A stretch of 5,816 nucleotides of DNA from assembly GCA_029267795.1 (NCBI GenBank), contig JAJUHR010000128.1, forward strand, positions 1-5,816. Reading direction: 5' to 3'. Source of the DNA: Planctomycetota bacterium (GTDB lineage Bacteria; Planctomycetota; Phycisphaerae; Phycisphaerales; Phycisphaeraceae). A program made the position numbers and the translations under genes. Below the pieces are notes generated by a model, which was not told the origin of the DNA, ran no database searches, and saw nothing but the letters and a program-made list of their open reading frames with translations. This document shows positions 1 through 5,816 of this stretch, piece by piece; within the stretch, counting starts at the first letter, position 1, and each line of letters begins with the position of its first letter.

Positions 1-1743
1 CTGACGATCGTCATGCTCCTGGTCGTCACCGGCATCGGCTCGCTCGTGGCGATCTACGCCGCCGGCTACATGGCCGGCGACCGCGGCTACGCCCGCTTCT
101 TCGCCGGTGTCAGCCTCTTCATCTTCGCCATGACCAGCCTCGTCATGGCCGACAACCTCGCCCTGCTCTACCTGGGCTGGGAAGGCGTCGGCCTGTGCTC
201 TTACCTGCTGATCGGCTTCTACTACCACAAGCCCTCCGCCGTCGCCGCCGCCAAAAAAGCCTTTATCGTCAACCGCATCGGCGACCTCGGCTTCGCCCTG
301 GGCGTCTTCCTCGCCTACCGCCAGTTCGGCACCGTCGCCTACACCGGCCTGCTCGAACAAGCCCTCGCCCACGCCGGCCATCCCGTGCCCTTCCCCGTCC
401 TGCTGATCCCTTTCCTGCTGATGCTCGGGGCCTTCGGCAAAAGCGCCCAGTTGCCGCTGTACGTCTGGCTCCCCGACGCGATGGAAGGCCCCACCCCCGT
501 CTCCGCCCTGATCCACGCCGCCACAATGGTCACCGCCGGCGTCTACATGATCACCCGCCTGTTCCCGCTGTTCGAGCTCTCCCCCTACGCCTTACCCACC
601 ATCGCCGCCATCGGCGCCGCCACCGCCCTCTTCGCCGCCCTCATCGCCCTGCGCCAGTTCGACATCAAGCGCGTCTTCGCCTACTCGACGATCTCTCAGC
701 TCGGCTACATGTTCCTGGGCGTCGGCGCCGCCTCGACTGTCGGCGGCATGTTCCACCTGGTCACCCACGCCTTCTTTAAGGCCCTGCTGTTCCTCACCGC
801 CGGCTCGGTTATGCACGCCATGGCGGGCCAACTGGACCTACGCAAGATGTCCGGCCTGCGCACCCGGATGCCCATCACCTGTGGGCTCATGTTCGTCGGC
901 TGCCTCGCCCTGGCCGGCTTCCCCTTCACCGCCGGCTTCTTCAGCAAGGACGCCATCCTCGCCGCCGCCCTGCAGCGCGGCTTGGACACCCCTGGCAACC
1001 CCTTCTACCTCGCCCTGGCCGCCGCGGGCCTGCTCACCGCCCTGCTGACCGCCTACTACACCTTTAGACTCTGGTTCCGCCTCTTCATGGGACCCACGGC
1101 CTATGAGATGGGCTCCGAGCACGCCAGCCACGACCGCCCCGACAGCACCTACCCACCCCGCAGCCGCGACATCCGCGTCGAACACCACCACGAACCGCAC
1201 GAGGTCGGTTGGCTCATGAACGCCCCCCTGCTGGTTCTCGCCGTCGGAGCCCTGTTCGCCGGCTGGCTCGGCGAGCATTGGACCGAACAGATGATCCAAG
1301 CTTCTACCGCCGCCTCGCACGCCCCCACTCACGCCGCCTCTCTCTGGGGCTTCGACCTCCACCGCGCCACGATGGTCATCAGCAGCACCCTGGCCCTGCT
1401 GGGCATCGCCGCCGCCGCCTATTACCACTGGATCAACCGCCCCGCCGCCGATTCCCTCGCGCGACGCTGGAAACCCCTGGCCACCACGCTGGAAAACAAG
1501 TTCTACGTCGACGAATTCTGCGACGCAGCGATCGTCAAGCCCCTGCGACTCATCGGCGAGCTGTGCTTCGTCTTCGACCGCTTGATCGTCGAGGGCGTGG
1601 TCGCATCCGTCGGGTACCTTCCACGCCTGCTCGGGTGGTCCATCCAACCCATCCAGAGCGGCTCGATGCAAGGCTACGGCCTGGGCATGGCTGCCGGCGC
1701 CGCCGCCCTGGTGCTCTTCGTCCTGATCGTTTTAGGATCCTAA
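1..1743 (+). CDS. nuoL: NADH-quinone oxidoreductase subunit L (complex I), 5'-truncated by window edge
   Basis: NuoL is the most distal antiporter-like proton-pumping subunit of complex I in the cytoplasmic membrane. The frame is open from base 1 (L-T-I-V before the ATG at 13), so that ATG is internal; against E. coli NuoL about 80 N-terminal residues are missing. Counting from the ATG at 13, pump residues known from E. coli are visible at a constant offset: Glu57 in GWEGVGLCSYLLIGFYY (E144), Lys143 in FGKSAQLPLYVWLPDAMEG (K229), His168 in LIHAATMVTAGVY (H254), His248, His252 and Lys256 in HLVTHAFFKALLF, and Lys312 in FFSKDAIL (K399). A His-rich loop lies at 370-396. The C-terminal part (about 492-576, from ENKFYVDEF) matches the long lateral amphipathic helix and final membrane helix that clamp NuoL to NuoM and NuoN. 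It ends in TAA, 37 bases before nuoM. Family assignment is certain. Confidence 0.97.
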   Translation: MTIVMLLVVTGIGSLVAIYAAGYMAGDRGYARFFAGVSLFIFAMTSLVMADNLALLYLGWEGVGLCSYLLIGFYYHKPSAVAAAKKAFIVNRIGDLGFALGVFLAYRQFGTVAYTGLLEQALAHAGHPVPFPVLLIPFLLMLGAFGKSAQLPLYVWLPDAMEGPTPVSALIHAATMVTAGVYMITRLFPLFELSPYALPTIAAIGAATALFAALIALRQFDIKRVFAYSTISQLGYMFLGVGAASTVGGMFHLVTHAFFKALLFLTAGSVMHAMAGQLDLRKMSGLRTRMPITCGLMFVGCLALAGFPFTAGFFSKDAILAAALQRGLDTPGNPFYLALAAAGLLTALLTAYYTFRLWFRLFMGPTAYEMGSEHASHDRPDSTYPPRSRDIRVEHHHEPHEVGWLMNAPLLVLAVGALFAGWLGEHWTEQMIQASTAASHAPTHAASLWGFDLHRATMVISSTLALLGIAAAAYYHWINRPAADSLARRWKPLATTLENKFYVDEFCDAAIVKPLRLIGELCFVFDRLIVEGVVASVGYLPRLLGWSIQPIQSGSMQGYGLGMAAGAAALVLFVLIVLGS

Positions 1744-1780
1744 CCCGAACCCCGGAAACCCCACGCCGCTCCACCGACCC
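1744..1780 (+). other. nuoL-nuoM spacer without a recognisable ribosome-binding site
   Basis: This 37-base spacer is C-rich. The only purine cluster, GGAAA at 1754-1758, lies more than 20 bases before the nuoM ATG, too far for a normal Shine-Dalgarno. No hairpin or promoter is evident, so nuoM is probably translated from the same transcript as nuoL by an SD-independent route. The ATG at 1781 is preferred as start because the protein then begins with the expected first membrane helix. Confidence 0.5.
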
Positions 1781-3463
1781 ATGGACTACAGCTTCCTCAT
1801 CCCGATGATGGTCCTGGTCCCGTTGCTCGGCGGCATCGGCCTGGCGATCCTGCCCCGCAGCAAGGGCGACGACAAGGCCGCCGTCCAAGCCCTCGCCCTG
1901 ATCTACACCCTCGTTGCTTTCGCCCTGTCCCTCGCCCTCGCCGCACAATTCAACTGGGCTCACCCCGAAGAGGTCCAGTTCCGCCGCCACGCCCCCTGGG
2001 TCCCCGACTTCGGATTGGGCTTCGGTTTCGGGGTCGACTCGGTCTCCCTCTGGCTGGTCCTGCTGACCACCTTCCTCATGCCCCTGGTCGTGCTCGGCTC
2101 GTTCTCCGCCGTCCAAGACCGCTACAAAGAGTTTTACCTCTGGCTGCTCCTGCTCGAGGCCGCGATGATCGGCACCTTCATCGCCACCGACCTGGTCTTC
2201 TTCTACGTCTGCTTCGAGTTCACCCTCGTCCCCCTCTACTTCCTGATCGGTATCTTCGGCTCTACCCAGCGCCTCCGCGCCGCCCGCGTGTTCTTCCTCT
2301 ACACCTTCACCGGATCGATGCTCACGCTCGCCGGCGTGCTCTACGTCGCCTGGCACAACGCCCGCATCACCGGCCAGTGGTCTTTCTGGATCCCCCAGCT
2401 CTACGCCACCGCCCGCTCGATGAGCTCGCACCAGCAAACCCTGGTCCTGCTCGCCCTGCTCGCCGGCTTCGCCGTCAAAGTCCCCCTCTTCCCCCTGCAC
2501 ACTTGGCTCCCCCTGGCCCACACCGAGGCCCCCACCGCCGGCTCGGTCATCCTCGCCGGCGTGCTGCTGAAGCTCGGCACCTACGGCCTGCTACGCTTCG
2601 CGCTGCCCATGACCCCCCACGCCACCGCCCGCTTCGCACCCCTGATCGCCACCCTCGCTGTCGTTGGCATCCTCTACGCCGCACTCATCTGCTGGGTCCA
2701 GCGCGACATCAAAAAACTCATCGCCTACTCTTCCGTCTCCCACCTAGGCTTCTGCGTCCTGGGCATGTTCGCCCTGAACACCGTCGGCGTCGGCGGCTCG
2801 GTGCTCTACATGATCAACCACGGCCTCTCCACCGGCGCCCTGTTCCTCTGCGTCGGCATGATCTACGAACGCTTTCATACCCGCGAGATGTCCCAGCTTT
2901 CCGGCCTCGCACGCACCATGCCTGTCTGGGCCTCCTTCATGGTCTTCTTCTGCCTCGCTAGCGTCGGCCTGCCCGGGCTCAACGGCTTCGTCGGCGAACT
3001 CCTCACCCTCTTAGGCGCCTTCACCGCCACCGACCTGCTCGGACCACGATTCGCCGTCGCCGCAGGCCTCGGCATGATCTTCGGCGCAATCTACATCCTC
3101 TACATGGTCGGCAAAGTCGTCTTCGGCCCAACGAAATCCTCCGCCACCCACCCGCAAGGCCAGCACCACCCCATCGCCGACCTGAATTGGCGCGAAATCA
3201 CCGTCCTCGCCCCCTTGGCCGTAGCGTGCCTCGCCCTGGGCCTGTTCCCGAGCCCCGTCCTCCAAACGCTCGAAGCCCCGATCGAGTCGCTCACCGCACC
3301 CGCTCGCCGCGCCCTCCAAAGCCACGCCGCATCGACCCCCGACCCGACCTTGCACCACGCCGCTTTGATCACGATCGACCCCGACCCGCTCCGACCTACC
3401 AAAGCCGACCCCGTTAACCTTACGACCGCACCCCTAGCCGTCTCGCCGGGCCCCACCCCATGA
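1781..3463 (+). CDS. nuoM: NADH-quinone oxidoreductase subunit M (complex I)
   Basis: NuoM is the middle antiporter-like subunit of the complex I membrane arm, between NuoL and NuoN, and carries one proton channel. The 560-residue protein starts with a hydrophobic helix (LIPMMVLVPLLGG) as expected. Residues matching E. coli proton-path positions are Glu146 in CFEFTLVPLYFLIG (E144), Lys233 in FAVKVPLFPLHTWLP (K234), Lys264 in GVLLKLGTYG (K265), His321 in AYSSVSHLGF (H322), His347 in MINHGLSTGALF (H348) and Glu406 in NGFVGELLTLLG (E407). Residues 241-251 read TWLPLAHTEAP, with Leu245 where most bacterial NuoM proteins have Asp. After the last membrane helix (about 473-490) a Pro/Ala-rich tail of roughly 55-60 residues makes it about 50 residues longer than E. 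coli NuoM (509). The stop overlaps the nuoN start. Family assignment is certain; the role of the tail is unknown. Confidence 0.98.
   Translation: MDYSFLIPMMVLVPLLGGIGLAILPRSKGDDKAAVQALALIYTLVAFALSLALAAQFNWAHPEEVQFRRHAPWVPDFGLGFGFGVDSVSLWLVLLTTFLMPLVVLGSFSAVQDRYKEFYLWLLLLEAAMIGTFIATDLVFFYVCFEFTLVPLYFLIGIFGSTQRLRAARVFFLYTFTGSMLTLAGVLYVAWHNARITGQWSFWIPQLYATARSMSSHQQTLVLLALLAGFAVKVPLFPLHTWLPLAHTEAPTAGSVILAGVLLKLGTYGLLRFALPMTPHATARFAPLIATLAVVGILYAALICWVQRDIKKLIAYSSVSHLGFCVLGMFALNTVGVGGSVLYMINHGLSTGALFLCVGMIYERFHTREMSQLSGLARTMPVWASFMVFFCLASVGLPGLNGFVGELLTLLGAFTATDLLGPRFAVAAGLGMIFGAIYILYMVGKVVFGPTKSSATHPQGQHHPIADLNWREITVLAPLAVACLALGLFPSPVLQTLEAPIESLTAPARRALQSHAASTPDPTLHHAALITIDPDPLRPTKADPVNLTTAPLAVSPGPTP
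3460..3463 (+). promoter_or_regulatory. ATGA start/stop overlap coupling nuoM and nuoN
   Basis: The nuoN ATG (3460-3462) overlaps the nuoM TGA (3461-3463). The bases just upstream (GCCGGGCCCCACCCC) contain no Shine-Dalgarno-like purine run, so nuoN initiation probably depends on ribosomes finishing nuoM (translational coupling). The overlap is seen directly; the coupling is inferred. Confidence 0.75.
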
Positions 3464-5139
3464 CCACCGTGACCGACAAGATCGCCACCCTCTGGCCCGA
3501 GATCGCGCTGCTCACCGGCGCGGGCGCGTGCCTGATGCTGGGCCTAAGCCGCTCCTTGTCGTGGCGACGCGCAGCCGGCCCGGTCGCAGCCCTGAGCATC
3601 GTCGCCGCAGTCGCTCTGCTCTTCACCCAAGGCGCCATCTCCGAATCCGGCCACGCCCGCGCCGCTGGACCCCTGCTCGCCCAGCTCGGGCTCGTCGGCT
3701 TCGCCAGGCTCGCGATCCTGCTCCTGGGCTTCCTCCTCACCCTCGTCGCCGGCCAACTCCCCTCCAGGCTCGACCCGACCGCCGACCCTCACTCCCCCAG
3801 CACCCCAGGCGCACCCGCCCCCGTCGCCCGCAGCATGCGCGGCGAGCTCTTCGCCTTCCTCCTCTTCAGCCTCACCGGCGCCATGCTTTGCGCCGGCGCC
3901 GACGACCTGGTCTGGCTCTTCATGGCCCTCGAACTGACCAGCCTGCCCACCTACGTGCTCGTCGCCTCCGCGCGAGACCACCACGAGGCCCACGAAGCCG
4001 GCGTCAAATACTTCTTCCTAGGCGCGATGGCCGCCGCCGTGTTCCTCTACGGGTTCACGCTCATCTACGGCGCCACCGGCACCACCGACTTCGAGTCGAT
4101 CCGCGCCTACCTCACCCACCAGCTGCGACCGCCCCACCACGAGTTGCCCCCGCTGCTAACCGCGGGCATCCTCCTGGCCGTCATCGGTCTGGCCTTCAAG
4201 ATCGCCGCCGTCCCGATGCACTTCTACGTCGCTGACGTGTACCAAGGCGCCGCCGCCCCCGTCGCCGCCTTCCTTGCCTTCGTGCCCAAAACCGCCGGCT
4301 TCGTCGCCCTGGTCAACCTCACCGCCCTCGCCGGCCCCGTCCACTCACGCCCCGCTTCCCTCACCTGGACCCTTTGGACGATGGCCGCGCTGACAATGAC
4401 CACCGGCAACGTCCTAGGCCTGCTCCAGGACAACGTCAAACGCGTCCTGGCCTACAGCTCTATCGCCCACTCCGGCTACATGCTGCTCGGCTTGATCTCG
4501 CCCCCCACCGCCACACCGCCCCTGGCCGACCAACCCCTGGGCAACGGCATCGGGGCGCTGATGTTCTACCTCCTCGCCTACGGCCTAGCGACCCTCGGTG
4601 CCTTCGCCACTCTCGCCTGCCTCGAAACCCGCGGCCAAGAAGCCCAGACCTACGACGACATCGCCGGCCTCGGCCGCCGCCACCCAGCCCTCGGCGCCAT
4701 CCTCACGGTCTGCGTCCTGTCACTGATCGGCCTGCCACCCCTGGTCGGCTTCCTGGGCAAGCTCTACCTCTTCGGCTCCGCAATCCAGCACGGCTACCTC
4801 TGGCTCGTCGTCATCGCGGTGATCAACAGCGCCATCTCCGCCGTCTACTACCTCTACATCGTCGGGGCCTGCTACTTCGCCGAGCCCAACGAACACCTTC
4901 AGCCCGCCCCCACCGCCCTCACCACACGCATCGGCGCCGCCGTCGCCGCGGTCGGGGCCGTGGCCCTGGGCATCGCCGGCGGCCGGGTCGTCGACCTCAC
5001 CCACCACACCACCGCATACCCCATGCACGCCCAAATGCCAGATGACCGCCTTAACGCCATGACTCAGATCGAATCAATCGAACCGCCCACCCCACCGCAG
5101 CACCTCCATCTTTCTTCAACACAAAACCGCAGGCCGTAA
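3460..5139 (+). CDS. nuoN: NADH-quinone oxidoreductase subunit N (complex I)
   Basis: NuoN is the antiporter-like subunit nearest the quinone-binding end of the membrane arm. The product has 559 residues against about 485 in E. coli. Recognisable proton-path residues are Glu158 in FMALELTSLPTYVL (E133), Lys183 in AGVKYFFLGAM (K158), Lys247 in IGLAFKIAAVPMHFY (K217), Lys277 in AFVPKTAGF (K247) and Lys434 in VGFLGKLYLF (K395); NVKRVLAYSSIAHSGYM (325-341) is the broken-helix region. The offset from E. coli is 25 at Glu158 and 39 at Lys434. Much of the first step comes from a Pro/Ser/Ala-rich loop at about 101-126. After the last membrane helix (about 490-507) a polar His/Pro-rich tail of about 45 residues follows. 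The start overlaps the nuoM stop by four bases. This appears to be the last gene of the operon. Family assignment is certain; loop and tail roles are unknown. Confidence 0.97.
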   Translation: MTTVTDKIATLWPEIALLTGAGACLMLGLSRSLSWRRAAGPVAALSIVAAVALLFTQGAISESGHARAAGPLLAQLGLVGFARLAILLLGFLLTLVAGQLPSRLDPTADPHSPSTPGAPAPVARSMRGELFAFLLFSLTGAMLCAGADDLVWLFMALELTSLPTYVLVASARDHHEAHEAGVKYFFLGAMAAAVFLYGFTLIYGATGTTDFESIRAYLTHQLRPPHHELPPLLTAGILLAVIGLAFKIAAVPMHFYVADVYQGAAAPVAAFLAFVPKTAGFVALVNLTALAGPVHSRPASLTWTLWTMAALTMTTGNVLGLLQDNVKRVLAYSSIAHSGYMLLGLISPPTATPPLADQPLGNGIGALMFYLLAYGLATLGAFATLACLETRGQEAQTYDDIAGLGRRHPALGAILTVCVLSLIGLPPLVGFLGKLYLFGSAIQHGYLWLVVIAVINSAISAVYYLYIVGACYFAEPNEHLQPAPTALTTRIGAAVAAVGAVALGIAGGRVVDLTHHTTAYPMHAQMPDDRLNAMTQIESIEPPTPPQHLHLSSTQNRRP

Positions 5140-5173
5140 GGGCGCCTCGTGCGCACCACAAACCTCAGGCAGC

Positions 5174-5204
5174 AGGGTGCCACAGCTTGCTCGCAAGCTG
5201 TGCC
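5174..5204. repeat. Hairpin-forming palindromic repeat, REP-like
   Basis: CACAGCTTGC (5181-5190) and GCAAGCTGTG (5193-5202) form a perfect 10-base inverted repeat around a TC loop, flanked by AGGGTGC on the left and CC on the right. Neither strand has a T-run after the stem, so it does not look like an intrinsic terminator. It lies 34 bases past the nuoN TAA, between convergent genes. It resembles short dispersed palindromes beginning GGGTGCCAC that I remember from planctomycete genomes. Only one copy is visible here, so the repeat status is inferred; the inverted repeat itself is certain. Confidence 0.6.
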
Positions 5205-5228
5205 GTAGCGTCCGCTGTGCATACCTCC

Positions 5229-5261
5229 AAAAAAATTAGCCGCGGGTGGCAACCCGCGGTT
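5229..5261 (-). terminator. Probable Rho-independent terminator of the - strand HAD gene
   Basis: CCGCGGGT (5240-5247) and ACCCGCGG (5252-5259) form a perfect 8-bp GC-rich stem with a 4-base loop (5248-5251). Seven A residues at 5229-5235 lie to its left. Read on the - strand this gives stem-loop, four bases (CTAA), then seven T, the layout of an intrinsic terminator about 50 bases after the HAD stop. On the + strand no T-run follows the stem, so it should not terminate nuoN in the classical way. The stem also resembles a dispersed planctomycete palindrome, so it may be a repeat used as a terminator. The gap between stem and T-run is slightly long, which lowers confidence. Confidence 0.55.
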
Positions 5262-5311
5262 CATCCAACATTGCAAACACGCAGTCGGCCTCCCCCGCTC
5301 CGCCGCCCCCT

Positions 5312-5816
5312 TCACCCTCCCTCAACAAACCGCAATAGCGGACGCGGATCGCTTAGGTCCTGCACCACCACGTCGGCCCCGGCAGCTTCTAACTCCTGGA
5401 CGCTGTACGGCCCCGTCGCCACCGCAAACGCCACGCACCCGTGCGCGCGAGCGCACGCCACGTCTCGGGGCGTGTCCCCGATCACCACCACCCGCCGCGG
5501 CCCGATCGGTTCCCCCCACCTCACCCGATACTTCGACATCGCCATCGCCACCAAGTCTGCCCGGCTCGGCGCCTCGTCCCCAAACGCCGTGATCGTAAAC
5601 CATCTGGGATCCAAGCCCACCGCCTCGAATTTGATCGGCACCGCCCCGCTATAGTTGCCCGTCAGCAGACCCAGCACCGGCACCATCGGCGTCCCGTCCA
5701 TCTCCCGCAGCCCCTGCAGCGCCTCACGCACCCCGGGCATCAGCCGCACCGCCTCGGGACGCGCCGCCAGCTCCACCCGCAGCAAATCCAAATACGACTC
5801 CCGAAATCGCTCGTGC
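5312..5816 (-). CDS. HAD-superfamily hydrolase (phosphoglycolate phosphatase-like), N-terminus outside window
   Basis: About 168 C-terminal residues of a cytoplasmic HAD phosphatase. The frame stays open to the right edge (H-E-R-F-R-E-S-Y before the TTG at 5791), so the start and the nucleophile Asp motif I lie outside. Visible are the end of the cap region leading into PGVREALQGL, motif II as VLGLLTGN (Thr near 5660-5662) and motif IV as VVVIGDTPRDVACARAHG (Asp pair near 5474-5476 and 5462-5464), which binds Mg2+. The motif III Lys/Arg cannot be assigned with certainty. The TGN variant of motif II and the spacing of GDTPRD fit Gph-like small-molecule phosphatases. The substrate cannot be deduced. 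It converges on nuoN, so it is not part of the nuo operon. The TGA stop is at 5312-5314. Confidence 0.88.
   Translation of the reverse strand, partial: HERFRESYLDLLRVELAARPEAVRLMPGVREALQGLREMDGTPMVPVLGLLTGNYSGAVPIKFEAVGLDPRWFTITAFGDEAPSRADLVAMAMSKYRVRWGEPIGPRRVVVIGDTPRDVACARAHGCVAFAVATGPYSVQELEAAGADVVVQDLSDPRPLLRFVEGG

Noticed and set aside
838..1671. Long - strand open frame (277 codons) opposite nuoL
   Set aside because: Its product is a Gly/Glu/Gln/Val-rich string with no domain, explained by antisense reading of GC-rich nuoL codons; nuoL itself is unmistakable.
1550..2521. Long - strand open frame (323 codons) opposite nuoL/nuoM
   Set aside because: The product is dominated by E, G, D and Q with no fold-like pattern and crosses the nuoL-nuoM junction; it is a composition artefact.
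3528..4235. + strand frame of 235 codons inside nuoN
   Set aside because: The product is almost all R, P, A and H, typical of a shifted reading of a high-GC membrane protein gene.
1..5139. Mrp-type antiporter or hydrogenase membrane module instead of complex I
   Set aside because: The NuoL lateral-helix C-terminus, the L-M-N order and the NuoN-specific motifs fit complex I; Mrp and hydrogenase clusters would have other subunits and lack this set.
5140..5311. A small gene, tRNA or CRISPR array in the gap after nuoN
   Set aside because: No cloverleaf, no regularly spaced repeats and no convincing short coding frame; only the two different hairpins are present.
5064..5315. - strand 83-codon frame spanning the convergent gap
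   Set aside because: It reads through both palindromes and the antisense of the nuoN end, and has no domain or plausible start signal.
5187..5654. + strand 155-codon frame opposite the HAD gene
   Set aside because: It begins inside the first hairpin and runs antisense to a HAD frame with clear motifs; Thr/Ser/Pro/Ala-rich with no family resemblance.
5789..5791. TTG as the start codon of the HAD gene
   Set aside because: The frame continues open to the window edge with plausible cap-domain sequence, and starting here would remove the catalytic Asp motif I.

Overview
The window is dominated by the three antiporter-like membrane subunits of respiratory complex I (NADH:quinone oxidoreductase), in the canonical order nuoL-nuoM-nuoN on the + strand. 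nuoL lacks its first ~80 codons at the left edge; nuoM and nuoN are complete. After nuoN comes a 172-base non-coding gap with two strong inverted repeats. A convergent - strand gene for a HAD-family phosphatase follows and runs off the right edge, so its N-terminus is missing.

Layout: 1-1743 nuoL (3' part); 1744-1780 short C-rich spacer without a recognisable Shine-Dalgarno; 1781-3463 nuoM; ATGA overlap at 3460-3463; 3460-5139 nuoN; 5140-5311 convergent intergenic gap with one hairpin repeat (about 5174-5204) and a second hairpin (5238-5261) that reads as an intrinsic terminator for the - strand; 5312-5816 HAD hydrolase (3' part).

NuoL, NuoM and NuoN together form most of the distal proton-pumping membrane arm. 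Nearly every Glu/Lys/His known from E. coli to be needed for proton transfer can be located, so all three look like functional pump modules rather than decayed copies. nuoN appears to end the operon, since nothing on the + strand follows before the convergent gene.

Organism: a high-GC bacterium. The absence of Shine-Dalgarno sequences, the style of the NuoN core (HFY.ADVYQG followed by FVPK.AGF) and the two intergenic palindromes, which resemble dispersed palindromes I remember from Planctomycetota genomes, suggest Planctomycetota, possibly Phycisphaerae. This is an impression from memory, not a search result. The + strand is C-rich over G both in the nuo genes and across the oppositely oriented HAD gene, so the skew follows the DNA strand rather than the coding direction.

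I found no evidence of a new biological system. The points worth a second look are modest: the hairpin elements, Pro-rich additions in NuoN and NuoM, one substituted motif position in NuoM, the lack of ribosome-binding sites, and the strand-wide C bias.
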